From Drosophila pseudoobscura (taxonomy: Eukaryota > Arthropoda > Insecta > Diptera > Drosophilidae), in the NCBI RefSeq assembly GCF_009870125.1, contig NC_046679.1, positions 22,630,001 to 22,694,000 on the forward strand: DNA of 64,000 nucleotides. The letters run 5' to 3'. The notes under the pieces are model-generated. The model saw nothing but the letters and a program-made list of their open reading frames with translations, ran no database searches and was not told the origin of the DNA. Positions within the stretch are counted from its first letter, which is position 1; every line of letters begins with the position of its first letter. Both the position numbers and the translations under genes were made by a program. Shown piece by piece: positions 9,868-23,569 of the stretch.

Positions 9868-11845
9868 ATTGGCGCCGTCGCTTGCGTGATGTGCTAAATT
9901 TAATATAAACTTCTAAGCACGTTAAGCCGAATTATTAAGAACCGATAACCGATGACGACCTTATCTATGGTCGCAGGGCTGCCAGGGCGCAAGCAGCTGC
10001 ATATTTGATATGTTCAATTTAAAATTTAAGATAACTGTTAATTTACACAACCAATTGTGGATTGGAGCAGCTTTTTTTCTTTTGATGGTATTTTACGAGC
10101 CTGACTTAAAGGCATTCATGAAATTCGACTTTGCTAACTGACTAGCTGCAAAAGCAGAGACAGCCTTATGGCAAAAGCATGCAGTGAGAGCGAGATAGAA
10201 ATATGCGACACTTTTCAGGTCTAATTTTGCTGGCTGACTGGATTTTTGTGTTGGAAAACATCATTCTGTGACAAATAGTGCCTTCGTTACTCGCCTGATA
10301 GCCGGTTATATCAAATCGAATGTCCAAATCGACGAATGCGGCTTCCGATCATGGACAGAGAACATGAACTACCAAAGGGTATTAAAATACACTCCACGAA
10401 AAAGGGAAAGATATAGTAGGATGTAAGTAAGTACAGAGGAGAGATAGGATGGATCTACACAATATATATAGAGTATTATTTTCCTCGGCTTAGTTCAAGT
10501 TTTTCGATGTTTAAATAGAGGGTTAAATTCGCTCTTTTCATCGGTATGTAATGGTATCGATAAATCCGGGGTCACACTGGCGGCCACACTGGTCATAACA
10601 AACACAGCAGTTTTTTTTAGATAGCGCATCGCCTTTAATTATTAACTAAATAAGTTTCGTTTTAACTTTAAGCTTTCAACGCCGTGTAATAAATCCAATT
10701 TACTAATGTCCATAACCGTAAGTTCATCGAGTGGACGCCAAAATGTCGGTGTTGAAGCTAGCGGCTGCTGGAAGATGTCAACGTCAGACGCCCGCCCCCA
10801 CGTAGCTGAGAGCATAAATTGAAAATTGTATTCAAAAGTGAAAAATGCAATCTTCAAAGCCCTGCAATTGACTTGAAATCTATTTAAATCGCATTCATTT
10901 GCATATACGTGCTGTGTTTGCAATGTGTGAGTGCGCGCCGCTGAAACTTGAGCTCTGGTTATATTTTTTTTCTTCTTTTTCGCTGCCTTGCATATGTGTG
11001 CGAGCGTTGAATTTTTTTTCTTTTTTTTTGCATACGAAACGACGTTTTGAACGTCGTTGAGTTGAAAGAATCATTCAAAAGCGAGCCAACAAGGTCGAGC
11101 GCCTTATTCGGGCGCTGCTGCTACGGCCATGGCTGCTTCCAATGCGGGTTTATAATATTTTTATTACATTTTTCCAATCGGCGTTTCGGCCGGGGGCCCA
11201 CGTCCCGCCTTGGAAGTAGTAGAAGTGGATGTGGAAGTGGAAGAATGGGAATGTGAATTGGGAGCGCGTTTAAATATACGCTCGTATCGTTGACAATTTG
11301 CCGATTTTGTGTGTTTGTGTGCTTTATAATTAGCAACGCACTTCGGTCGTTGGCACTGCCACTCGTACCGAGTATCTTCCTTTTATTTAGTTCTTATTCG
11401 ATTGTATTTTCTGGTTGTGCGGCGGCTCACTTTCCATTTTTACCTGCAAGGCAAAGGCAGCAGTGCCGGGAGGGGGCTCTCTCCATGTTTGATTGTGTGA
11501 TTGTGTCTGGCATTAGTGTGTGTGTGTTTGTGTGTGCGAGTGTGAGTGTGAGTGACGCAGTGCCACCAAAGTCGCTTCGCTTCCGTTCTATTGTTCGCAC
11601 TTACTGACACCATACCCGCCCCCACTCCCCTCCCGACACTCCGTAGCAACGACAGCAAAAGCAAGAGCATTAGAAGCAGAGAAACTCACTCTACGCACTC
11701 GAATGCTTTAATTGGAACTAATCTTTGTTTCGTTTTTGGTTACAACGACAACAACCTGTTCTGTTCTGTTCCGTTCTGTTCCGTTCCGTTCGAATCCGAG
11801 CAGCTACTGCGAGGTGGCAAGCAAAAGACAAGCAACTGTGTAGGA
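9868..11845. other. Intergenic region between divergent Mms19 and Kat60
   Basis: It contains the 5' flank of Mms19 (left), a DRE plus motif 1 core-promoter pair (10555-10579) and the probable Kat60 leader (about 10.95-11.85 kb), which is rich in T runs, GTGT and CTGTTC/CCGTTC pentamers. A perfect 9-bp inverted repeat with a 3-nt spacer lies at 11038-11058. A 93-codon minus-strand open frame (10923-10642) shows no domain or codon bias and was not called. Confidence 0.5.
10555..10579. promoter_or_regulatory. DRE plus motif 1 core promoter elements between Mms19 and Kat60
   Basis: A perfect DRE (TATCGATA, 10555-10562) is followed by a perfect Ohler motif 1/M1BP core (GGTCACACTG, 10570-10579), and then a degenerate second copy at 10582-10591. 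This pair is characteristic of fly housekeeping promoters. The cluster sits between two divergent genes and either or both could use it; it is about 0.7 kb from the Mms19 ATG and 1.27 kb from the Kat60 ATG. Confidence 0.65.
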
Positions 11846-14307
<2,462 letters not shown>

Positions 14308-15205
14308 TGGCGTTACCGTCGCCCCCCCACAATTTCTGGCAATTGTAGGAATATATTTTTGAATACCCTAAAAATAGGCGCTTAAGTTATTAAGCTTTTA
14401 AAGTGTGGTCCGAACCGATCCAATCCGATCCGCCCGGGGGAATAGTTGAACATATTTTATATATAACATTTTGCATATACACCACATACGGTATGAACTA
14501 TATATATTTACATATTTATATACATACGATGGAAACGGAAGCCGTTGGAATTACAAAACAAAAGACTAACCGTTCTCTAAGAGGAAACCCAATGAAATGC
14601 AAATCTGAAATGGAAACGAATTGAAATCTAAAGATAGGCAATATGTTTATACAATATACACACGCTCGATAGATAGATAGATGGATGGATGGAAATAGAG
14701 ATAGAGATACAACCCACGCAACAATCACACACCACACCATGCACCACACAATCCTTCCTATACTAATAGTACTAAAATAGTTAACCCAATCTGCACTCTA
14801 TACTCCATATATATACACGATAAGGAATCGCTTTAAACGCCGCCTAGCCTTGGGCCCCATCCATCCCCCCCATCCCTCCATTATAAACCACACTCCATGA
14901 ATCGTTTTTACCTAAAAAGTTGTATTTTTAACAAGCAAAGCAAAGCAAACGTTCACTGTCTAACATTTAATATTAACTGTCGCTTAATTTATACATTAAA
15001 TTACGTACTATACATATATCATAGTCTAGTGCAGGCAGATGATGGCCGATGGCCGATGGCTGATAGAGCAACTCAAGAAATGTTAACTTAAACCACATGC
15101 AAGAAACGTTCCCATTGTCCATTCGTCGGCGGATGAACCTGAAGCAATATGTACTTAAAGTGAAGATTCTGAAATTTTAAACAATAAACACAAGTTTTTA
15201 ACTCG
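14308..15205 (+). other. Kat60: Kat60 3' UTR, AT-rich
   Basis: This is about 900 nt of AT-rich sequence with short TATA and GATA/GATG runs (14664-14692) and no competing ORF. It ends in AATAAA at 15183-15188. The next gene, Vps37B, converges from the right. Confidence 0.6.
15183..15188 (+). terminator. Kat60: AATAAA polyadenylation signal of Kat60
   Basis: This is a canonical plus-strand hexamer. It lies only 29 nt from the oppositely oriented signal of Vps37B, so cleavage sites of the two convergent genes should abut or overlap. Confidence 0.6.
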
Positions 15206-15216
15206 ATGAGATGTCG

Positions 15217-15222
15217 TTTATT
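15217..15222 (-). terminator. Vps37B: AATAAA polyadenylation signal of Vps37B (reads TTTATT on +)
   Basis: The minus-strand hexamer is 147 nt downstream of the Vps37B stop codon. It faces the Kat60 signal at 15183-15188. Confidence 0.6.
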
Positions 15223-15368
15223 AAATATTTCATACTTTATACTGTCTGTTCTAAAAGTTCCCCAACTACTGGATGCAATGCGTCATGCGTCATGCATCGC
15301 CCCCGCCTACCTCTCTTCTACTACTACTACTACTATGGCAGTACATGGTACAACCCGTACACCCCCAT

Positions 15369-16049
15369 CTAGTACGGCCTCGAGGGCGGCGGCATGGGCA
15401 TTAGGGGACCCATCATGGGATACGGCGCCGAGCCGCCAGCCGAGGGATAAGGGGGATAGGGCATCGTTGATCCACCCGGCGAGGGATAGAAGCCGCTGCC
15501 TGGCACATTTCCGTACGCTGGCAGATGTGCAGGACCTGTGCTGCGACGCTGCTTGCGTAGCAGATCCTGCATCTTCTCGGCTTTCAGGCGGCGTAAGTGC
15601 ATGGTGCGGCGGCTGGCAAGAAACTCCTCCAGAAAGGACTCCACGTTCAGCTCGTTGTCGTTGAACTTTTTGACCATCTCCTCGGTCTGCTCCTCGCTCT
15701 CGGAGGCGGCTGTCTGCAGAAGGGCCAGGGCCGTCTCCTGGCCCACTCCGCCTGTCTTTTTGTTGAGCTCTGTGAGCTTCTCCTGCACGGAACTGCAGCA
15801 GTTGCGTCCCTCCTCGGACAACTCCGACAGCTTGCCGCGCAGCTCGATGATCTGTGGCTCCTTCTCGATGTTCTGCTCCGCTCGGCTGCGATTGTCCTCG
15901 AAAATGGTCTTCTTTTGTTCCTTCAGCGCCAGCAGCACCTCGTCCACCTTCTCGTCCAGCTTTTCGTCATTGTTGAGCAGCTCCTTGAGCTGGTCCGAGC
16001 TGAGCGGCGCGATCGAGGTCTGCAGTTGGTTCAGATATTCCTGGTACAT
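15369..16049 (-). CDS. Vps37B: VPS37B, ESCRT-I subunit
   Basis: This is a single-exon gene of 226 residues (CG1115 orthologue). VPS37 proteins form ESCRT-I with TSG101, VPS28 and MVB12, and sort ubiquitinated cargo into multivesicular endosomes. The protein is helical and strongly charged from about residue 10 to 165. It contains the Mod(r) domain, with a central coiled-coil rich in Glu and Lys and a conserved LEEFLASRRTMHLRRLKAEK segment that marks the family. The last 50 residues are a Pro/Gly/Tyr/Met-rich tail (PYPPYPSAGG), as in animal VPS37B. Start context and length fit. The 5' side carries promoter-like module copy 1 (16131-16285). Rgp1 lies upstream on the same strand, 395 bp away. 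Confidence 0.92.
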   Translation of the reverse strand: MYQEYLNQLQTSIAPLSSDQLKELLNNDEKLDEKVDEVLLALKEQKKTIFEDNRSRAEQNIEKEPQIIELRGKLSELSEEGRNCCSSVQEKLTELNKKTGGVGQETALALLQTAASESEEQTEEMVKKFNDNELNVESFLEEFLASRRTMHLRRLKAEKMQDLLRKQRRSTGPAHLPAYGNVPGSGFYPSPGGSTMPYPPYPSAGGSAPYPMMGPLMPMPPPSRPY

Positions 16050-16130
16050 GACTACAATTTACGTAGAAAAATTAAACTAAAAAAATTTATTTGCGACTCT
16101 ATTTTTAATGACCATTATTGGTATGACCAT

Positions 16131-16285
16131 CGGTCACAGGGCACCAGCGACACTCAGAAATTTTTCAAAAATATACCGTAAATATACTGACGAATTCAAG
16201 TTCTATTTTACATATTCCTCGTTTTTGATCTTCCGTCGAATATTCCCAACTATATAGAATATTTAGCCATGCCCACATAATTTTA
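16131..16285 (-). promoter_or_regulatory. Vps37B: Promoter-like repeat module, copy 1 (Vps37B side, inverted)
   Basis: Read on the minus strand it aligns along most of its length with the modules at 18181-18365 and 18550-18742. Shared blocks include GACGAGGAATATGTA-type sequence, TAGAACTTGA, GTCAGTATATT and CACGGTATATTTT (motif 6-like). Its motif 1 position is degenerate (CGGTCACAGG on +). It starts 82 bp upstream of the Vps37B ATG, where that gene's promoter is expected. Confidence 0.6.
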
Positions 16286-16424
16286 ACAGATTAGTGAATT
16301 AATTTTCTAATTGACTGGTTTATTTTAAACACTTGGTTTTATTGCATTTTGCTTAAAAAGAGGTTTTAGCGAAAATGTTCGAAAAAAAACGAAAGAGAAT
16401 AGTGGTTCAATTGTTCAATTTAGA

Positions 16425-16430
16425 TTTATT
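16425..16430 (-). terminator. Rgp1: AATAAA polyadenylation signal of Rgp1 (TTTATT on +)
   Basis: It lies only 14 nt beyond the Rgp1 stop codon, implying a 3' UTR of a few tens of nucleotides. It ends before the promoter-like module next to Vps37B. Confidence 0.6.
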
Positions 16431-16444
16431 ACATTGCTTGGCAA

Positions 16445-17930
16445 TTACTTAATTAAAAGATTAAATGTCTGATTGGGGTTATAGATCTGCAACGGATTGG
16501 CCGCATAGATGGTGACCGGTAGATTCCACACCATCGTCTCGACGGGCATCTCGGCGGGCGCCTTCAGTTCACCGGACTCAGGATTGGGACCACCGAAATC
16601 CATCATCGTGCTGGTTACAAATTCAAAATGCAGCCGCCACTTGACATCGACGAGGTCGGTACGGAATGTGGGGGTCACGTGGAGGGGAATGGGCACCACC
16701 ACCTGCGTCTGCAGTGTGGCATAGCACACCTGATGCGTGGTGGCGATGGTCGAGAGTTTGCCTGTGGGCGCTGGTGTGTCCTCCCGGGCACTGCCCGAAG
16801 TGGCCGATCTGTGCATACTGTCCACCGCCACGCCGCTGGCTATGCTGGCCATGTCGAAGGATTGTATGGAGGAGGCATCGTCCCCGACAGACGACTGCGA
16901 CTGTGACAGGGCCTGTGCCGGCTGTGGACGGATAGGAAGCTCCTGCTGCTGCAGCTTCACCGAGAACTGGACGCAGCGCACCTGACAGCCATCAAAGTCC
17001 AGGCTCCCCACAATGTCCTCGCCTAGCTTATAGGCGGGTTTGAACAGGCAGAAGCGGCCAACGAACCCACGTTTGTTCGAAATGCGATAGAACTTTGGAG
17101 CCCGACGTGCAGTCACGTTCTAAAAGGGAATGAATGTCACTCTAAAAGGTAAATGGTAGCTGGTACCCGGAGAGGTGCTTTACTCACCTTTAGATGATGC
17201 CAGGATATCTCCAGTTCGCTTATCTCACGCTTCTCCAGGAAGGGATTGGTGGGGGCCAATTCCTCGTTGGTTTCGACCGTCACCGGGAGCTCGTCTGGTC
17301 GGGCTATAATGGGAATGGGAAGCACGCGAATGGGCACTGTAAGTGTCTGAACCTTGGACTTGACCCGCTGCGTGGCTATGGTGATCTTGTAGAAGTATCT
17401 GATGTCGTGGCCGCGATATGTGGGCGGACCATCGCGCGGCACAAATTCATTGAAGAAATCTGTAGATTGGAGGTCACTTCTGGATAAATTCCATTTGCTC
17501 TGGCAGACTCCCACTCACATATCTTTGTCTCGCCGGGCTGCAGCTTTAGGTCGCAGAACAGTATCTTCGGTTTGGTGGCCACAATCACCTCTCCGGGCGC
17601 CTGAGTCACCGCGTCCAAGGCGGTTCTTCCTATGAGCTCGGTCAGCTCTTGTGTCTTGTCCGCTGCGGGCGTGGAATAGCTGGTCTTGCGGTAGCAGTGA
17701 AGCTGTGCCGAGGCCCAGGCAAGGTTCTCCAGGCTGTAAAATATGGAATTTAACAAGCTAATTCGCGTCATTGGCTGAAACTCGTACCCTGCTTCGTTGG
17801 CATTCCTATTAGACGGCGGCTGCTCGTCGGCAAAGACTTTGTGGGTGAATTCAATCAAACACTCTACGCGTTCGCCCGTGGCATAGATGGCCGAGTCGGC
17901 ACGCACCAATTTGGCCTTTATTTCAATCAT
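16445..17930 (-). CDS. Rgp1: RGP1 homologue, Ric1-Rgp1 Rab6 guanine-nucleotide exchange factor subunit
   Basis: Exons are 17930-17519, 17459-17188 and 17119-16445, with GT-AG introns of 59 and 68 bp, giving 452 residues (CG1116 orthologue). With Ric1, RGP1 activates Rab6 at the trans-Golgi for endosome-to-Golgi transport. It has an arrestin-like beta-sandwich fold (Rgp1 domain). Family signatures seen in order are MIEIKAKL at the start, ENLAWASAQLHCY, KILFCDLKLQPGETK ending exon 1, RGHDIRYFYKITIATQRV, AYKLGEDIVGSLDF, QFSVKLQQQE and VKWRLHFEFVTS. The Ser/Gln-rich insert around residues 280-330 is variable in the family. The start at 17930 is the family N-terminus. The canoe gene lies divergently to the right, and several motif 6-like and motif 1 promoter elements sit between them. 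Confidence 0.92.
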
Positions 17931-17977
17931 CTACGATATGATTTTTTGCTATGTTTACTTCTGTTTGTTTTCTTTTC

Positions 17978-18017
17978 TTAAAATATACCGTCTGAGAAAT
18001 ATACCAAAATATACAAA
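17978..18017 (-). promoter_or_regulatory. Rgp1: Motif 6-rich promoter fragment upstream of Rgp1
   Basis: On the minus strand two GGTATATTT-type motifs lie about 20 bp apart, joined by TTCTCAGACGGTAT-like sequence. This resembles the 3' half of the modules at 18181-18365 and 18550-18742. It sits 48-87 bp upstream of the Rgp1 ATG, a reasonable core promoter position. Confidence 0.5.
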
Positions 18018-18180
18018 CGTCCATGCCCTGGCTGACAACAAATGAGTCTTAAAATACCAGCAACATTGCGACTGTTTTTTTTGTTGACCTATTTTGTTTA
18101 AACCTTTTTTACAACAAATACAATAGAAACATGGAATAAAAATGAATCAATTGTGTAGAAAATTGATGCATAAATTGAAT

Positions 18181-18365
18181 AAAATTATGTGGGCAGCGCT
18201 GAGGGTTATATTTAATTAGTTATATTCCACGGAAGATAAAAAACGAGGAATATGTAAATAGAACTTGAGTTGGTCAGTATATTTACGGTATATTTTTAAA
18301 ATGTGACGGTATATTTTGATATATTTCTGTGGGACGGTATATTTTAACGATAAGCGGTCACACTG
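18181..18365 (+). promoter_or_regulatory. Promoter-like repeat module, copy 2
   Basis: This plus-strand module carries the GGAATATGTAAATAGAACTT block, several GGTATATTT motif 6-like sites and a perfect motif 1 core GGTCACACTG (18356-18365) at its right end. Immediately right (18366-18436) are further cgATAG/ATCGAT sites. It lies between Rgp1 and the putative canoe first exon and could serve either. Confidence 0.6.
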
Positions 18366-18549
18366 CTGTCGATAGTGACATCGATAGTAGACGATAGTTT
18401 GTCGAAAAACATCGACAGTGCAATCGATAGTTCTCCACCTCTAGTTCAAATCGAGACATTGGGTTCTTTTGTGTCAAATTTCGTTTTTTTCTCTCGTTTA
18501 AGTATTTCGAATAGGCCAATCATGAATAGAATTGATTCATCAATCGTAC

Positions 18550-18742
18550 AAAATTGAGTGGGCATGGCTAAATGTTCTATATAGATAGTGTTATTCAACG
18601 GAAGAAAGAAGACGAGGAATATGTACATAGAACTTGAATGCGTCAGTATATTCACGGTATATTTTAAAAATGAGGCGGTATGTTTCGGTATATTTCTGAG
18701 GGTCGGACGGTATGTCTTATCGATAAGTCCGCGGTCACACTG
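18550..18742 (+). promoter_or_regulatory. cno: Promoter-like repeat module, copy 3, next to the putative canoe first exon
   Basis: Same block order as copy 2: a GAGTGGGCATGGCTAAAT-like left end, GACGAGGAATATGTA, GTCAGTATATTC, then motif 6 matches. The TTCGGTATATTT at about 18684 fits the published consensus KTYRGTATWTTT. A perfect DRE (TATCGATA, 18718-18725) and a perfect motif 1 (GGTCACACTG, 18733-18742) follow. All three housekeeping core elements occur in about 60 bp, a strong promoter signature just before the likely canoe 5' exon. Confidence 0.65.
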
Positions 18743-19090
18743 ATCATTAATGTTTAAACCGCGAACCATGAAACAACACGAACGTGCCGAATTTTTTTTC
18801 TGAATTCAGAAAAGTCCGCTATTACTTTTCGCTAAGCCGCGCGCGTCGCTCAAAACTGCGGACTGCGCAGCCGTCGATGCCGTTGCGTCGCGAAATGTGC
18901 AACAACAAAAATACAAATACAAATACAAGTGCAACGAAAAAAGTGAACAAATCTGCAATTGTGGCCTTAATTTAATTAGTTAATTAGGCAAGAGTGTAGT
19001 GTAGTGCAGAAAGTGCAGTTTTTACACCCGTACTTCACTGGAAAATTGGAATATACATAATACAATAACGCGGCTAGACGCCAGAAAGAG
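18743..19090 (+). other. cno: Probable 5' non-coding first exon of canoe
   Basis: Just right of the motif 6/DRE/motif 1 cluster, GC-rich sequence changes to A/C-rich AACAAAAATACAAATAC-type leader sequence typical of fly 5' UTRs. It ends at a plausible donor, AAGAG|GTATTG, at 19090/19091. The coding exon at 39393 has its own acceptor at 39371-39375, so an upstream non-coding exon must exist. That this is the one is inference; the exact transcription start is unknown. Confidence 0.4.
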
Positions 19091-19550
19091 GTATTGCAAT
19101 TGAGTTAATTATGAGTTCTTGCTCTTAATTGTTTGCAAAATAAGTGCCCTCCCCCACTCATCTGATTCCCCCTCGTCCACAACAAACAATTGCCATGTCC
19201 GGCTTAGCAACAAAAACAACAAAGACAGCCAGCAGCGCAACAGCAGCGACATTCCAACGGCGTCTGCAGTTCTACACACAAACACAAACACATACACATA
19301 CACATACACGCGTGCTCCACCCGCTCTTCTTTCTTTTTTGTACTATCCGCTTTTGAAGCTCTTTCTCCCTCCTCGTAACAAAAGCTCCTTCCCTCTTCCC
19401 TTTGAATACGTAACAGGATACGTAATTCTCTACGCTTATTCTCCCCCGCTCCAATACGTAACAGTGGCTTCTCCACGCGTGATGGGATGCGGTTTAGAGA
19501 GTAGCTCTTCTTGTTAAGCCCCCGAAAAGGGTGCGACACAGCATTACTGG

Positions 19551-19613
19551 TCCTCCTTCTCCTCCTCCTCCTCCTCTTCTTCTCCTCCTCCTCCTCCTCT
19601 TCTTCTCCTTCTT
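19551..19613. repeat. (CTC/CTT)n trinucleotide-rich tract
   Basis: TCC, CTC and CTT units continue for about 60 bp on the plus strand. This produces false Ser/Leu- and Glu/Arg-rich open frames on the two strands. Confidence 0.9.
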
Positions 19614-22600
19614 GTTTTTCGGTTATTTTTTTGTTGTGCTGCTCACCTTCATTTGTTATCAGCGTTTTACCTTTGTTTTTTGATCGTTTGTTTCGTGAAG
19701 ATGTTGCTTCCATCACACGAAAAGTCTCCACTCTACTCCACACTCACTCAAGCGCGCTCTCTCCCCCTCTCACTCACTCACGCAGAAACAACAGCTATAC
19801 CTGTTTTAGTGGAGGAGAACAGCTCTGCTTCACAGTGATGGTGTGTGAGCGAGTGAGAGAGAGAGAGGAGCAGAGCAGAGTCTCTGCTTGCGAGAGCACT
19901 GGAAACCTGTGGATAAAAAAAGTAACAACAACATCACTGGAGAGCAGACTGGAAGATTGGAATTTTTAGTGCTGCTTGGCTGTTGCTGTTCCTCTTTGAC
20001 CAACAGGTTTTTAGTAGCAGCAGCGCAGCAGCAGAGGCGCTCTTTACATGATTATTTTTCTACTACGTTTTTGTCTTTTTTTTTTTTGTTTGTTTGCGGG
20101 AGTTCTAGCTTTTGCCACCTCCCTCTTCTACTTCTATTTCTCCTGCTTCTTCTTCCACTTCTTTTGCATGGCAAAAGTTTCGGTCATTGTACTGTTGTCT
20201 TGCCTACCACAAAGCAGCAGCAACAACAACTACAATTACAAGCCTGTTTTGCGGTTCTTGCCAATTCTCGATTCTCTTTTTTTTGTAGCTCTATTTTGGC
20301 GCTCCCTCTCCCTCTCTCTCTCTCTCTTTTGTATGCTGCCGCTGCATGGCTATGCATTTTTCATAGCTGAACTTTGTACTTTTGTTGCATGACTCATGAG
20401 ATTGTTACACCGCCTAGGATGGCAGGGGGGAAAGGGAGCAGGAATTTGGCCCTGAATTGGTGACGGAGGCTAATTTGATCTTCCAAAGTGCGATACGTAC
20501 GGCACTCTTATCGTTCCCGGGAAATCAAAGAAGATTTTCCAACAATTACCGGCAGAGGGAGTGAGTAGAATGTACATATTACCTTTTTGGCCCATTATCA
20601 ATGAGCACGTTCCACATTCCATTCCGTTCTGTATGCGCCTTATCAATGTGTGTCCCAAAAAAATAAAAGGTCCCAGATAAACCAAAAACTATGACAATAA
20701 ACACACAATGCAATTGCATTGACAGCCGCAGAAAGAGGAGGAGCGGGGGAATGGGAAATGGAAGGGGAAGGGGAAGGGAAAAACAAATATCAAAAGTTCA
20801 ACAAATAAGGTGGGAAACAGAGCCAAAGCGAAGACGAGAGCAAAAGCAAGAGGCGAATGTAGGCCGAATCGGATCCGATCAGACGCCCATGTGCGGCGAG
20901 AAAGAGAGAAACTGGGACACACACTCAGCGGCAGAGAGACGGAGAGAGAGTGAGAGAGAGAGAGACACCACTTACACGTGTGTACAGGTGTGCGAGTGGG
21001 CCAGACAGGTGCCCGATAATCCAATTACGCTGCGATAGAGCCCACACGGCCCACGGCGGTCTATTTGCTCATTGATAAAAGACTTTTGAACAAATCAAGG
21101 ATCCACAAAGAGGCTAAACAATAGACTGTGTCCCTGTTTCAAGGAAACTCGCCGCATTCCATCTCCATCTGGTTTGCCAAGTAAATATTATCGCAAAACC
21201 CCAGACAATGGTCTTCAGGTTGTTTTGGAAACACCTTCTGGCAAACGCAATGATTGTCCACTTCCTTCTCAGCAAAGTTGTTGTTGAGCAATCGACGGCC
21301 CCAACGATAGAATTGCTGCAACATCAGACGAGAGAGAGGGGGGGGGGGGTGGGGTGGGGTGGGGAATGGGTTGACCAACTTATCGCCGCCTTTCCAACTT
21401 ATCAGCAGTTCCGACTTTTAACTTAAGGAATTATTACGTAGCATTCGATTGCGTTTTAGTTGATTTCTTTTTGGGTTCTCTTGGGGTAGCAGTGTAATAA
21501 CTACTGATAGTGTATCAGGTATGCTCTAAATATAAAAGTGAAGACAGACGATCGTCTTTCTGTGGAAAGAAGAGGGTTTTTTGCTGGCTGGAATTTTCAG
21601 ACTCTTCCGCTTCTAAAGATCTCTGCAAAAACCTTTATATTTCTAGGGATTTATGTTCTTTGGAATGTTCCTATTTTGAGACCCGTTTTCCCCTCTCTCT
21701 TCCTGGCCGCCCAATCACTGCTGCTCTTGTGGCACAGCTGCAACTTAACGCCACTGCAGAATGGGGCACTGGAGCCCCTTCCACTAAGTGGCACCCCCTT
21801 TGCTCATTGCGCCTCTCTCTCTCTTATGGATTTTCGCCTATTTAGCAATTCCTTTTTTCCCCCCACTTTGGCGCGTAATTGGAGTCGCTCTCAGATTTTT
21901 AGATTTCACAGAGATCCAGAATTCCCTTTCTGTTTATTTTTGGTTCTGCCACTCCGCCGTCTGGCTCTGCTCCTGCGCCCGGCCCTGCCCCTGCCCCTGC
22001 ACCGCCTTTTGTTTACATTACTTTTGCTTTCGACCGATCCCGCAATAATATCTGTATATCTGTGTGTGTTTCGCCTTTGGCTTGATTTTTGTTGTTGTTG
22101 TTTTTTTGCACAAATTATAGTTTATTATTCCACAGATTTTTGGGGCGGAAGGAGGGGGGTTGGGGGGGGAGAGAGTTTTATCTGGAAATCGAAGCTTTTG
22201 TTCGTGCAGCTGTTTGTCTCCCTCTCTCTCTGTCTCCCTCTCTGTCTATAAGGTGGGTGTTCTCTCATAAACAAAAGATCGTATGGATTCGCCGCGCGCA
22301 TATCATAATTCATGGGAAATCGTAAAACCCTCTATAAAAAAACCTAAAAATTAGCTTGAAACAAATAAAAAACAAAACAAAAATGTGTAAATAGTCGCAC
22401 ATGAGTTATGGTTATCCGTTTTTATTGTTTTCAATTTGTTTTTAGCTTCATTTTGTGTGGGGGGCTTTTTGCATTGAAGATAAGATAATATTTTGTAAAT
22501 TATATACTCGAATAAAATTACAAAATTAGGAATACGAAACTCTTTCTTGGGGCGTTCTTTGGGACATTTACATGTATATAGAATTCTCTTTGAAGTTCCC

Positions 22601-23569
22601 ATGAGTTTTTCTCCCCGCTGATCTCCAGTTTCTTCAGGTTTTATGGTCTATATAAGGTATATGAAACCTTTAACCAAAATCCCAAATGAAGTCTCGAAAA
22701 TGTGTTGAAAATTCATTGCACATTCAGTGCCTGGATCGATCGAGTGTGTGCGGTCAGTGCCACGCCCATTTGCGGCGAGGGGGCAAAGGGGAGTGTGTGT
22801 GTGTGTGTGTGTGGAGGAAACCCGTTTCGCAAATCCATTCGCTTGAAGAAATCAAACCCGTTTCCATTTCCAACCGCCTCTCCAACGAGGCCTGACTGAC
22901 CGTGATTTTTGCTTGTTTCTTGTTGTTGTTGTTTTTTGTTTTGTTTGTTGTTTGTTGTTTGTTTTTTTTTTGCGAGTGACTGAGTGAGTTATTGTCGTAA
23001 ACCGATGATCAGACTTGACTGTAGAGTGGAGGATATAAAGCTATACATCTCTTGCTTTTTGTTCCATTTTATTTGCATTTTTCAATAACTATTCCTCGTG
23101 CTCTGTGAGAAAGTTGTAGAGCCGTTGGGAGAGGCTTCCCCCCCCCCACCTATGACCAAATGCCACGCCCTGTACTCAGCCCTGGATTTCCGCACATTCC
23201 ACACATTCCATTCCATTCCTCTCCATTCCTTTCCACACGCCTCTCGCATTACACAAGAGAATTTAACAATCGGTTAACCTACCAAGAATCAGGGGGAACT
23301 CCCCTGCACTCCCCCCTCCCCTCCCCTCCCCTCTCTTTTGTGAGAGAGACGCGACGACTCCTTTTTCCATTGAAAGATGTGCTGGAATGTGACGCAGAAA
23401 AAGTGCAGGGAATCGTTGAGGAATTCCCCTGAAATTCATTGATTGATCGATTGATTGATTGAGTAAGCGATTTGAAAGGTATTGGCCAGATAAAGAAAAT
23501 TATACGCCTGAATATCTATTGACAAAAAACGTTTTCTCGTGTGATTTTCTGTAATTCTTAATTTATTTT

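Noticed and set aside
10642..10923. 93-codon minus-strand open frame upstream of Kat60
   Set aside because: Codon choice is AT-ending and unlike neighbouring genes, and no motif or acceptor is recognised. It remains a weak possibility only.
19204..19743. 179-codon minus-strand open frame
   Set aside because: Made of Glu/Lys/Arg runs from the CTC/CTT tract and Cys/Met runs from CA repeats; low-complexity artefact.
21538..22251. 237-codon plus-strand open frame, suggestive of a membrane protein
   Set aside because: The Leu/Phe/Ser hydrophobicity comes from pyrimidine-rich intron sequence. No fixed motif and no splice or start context.
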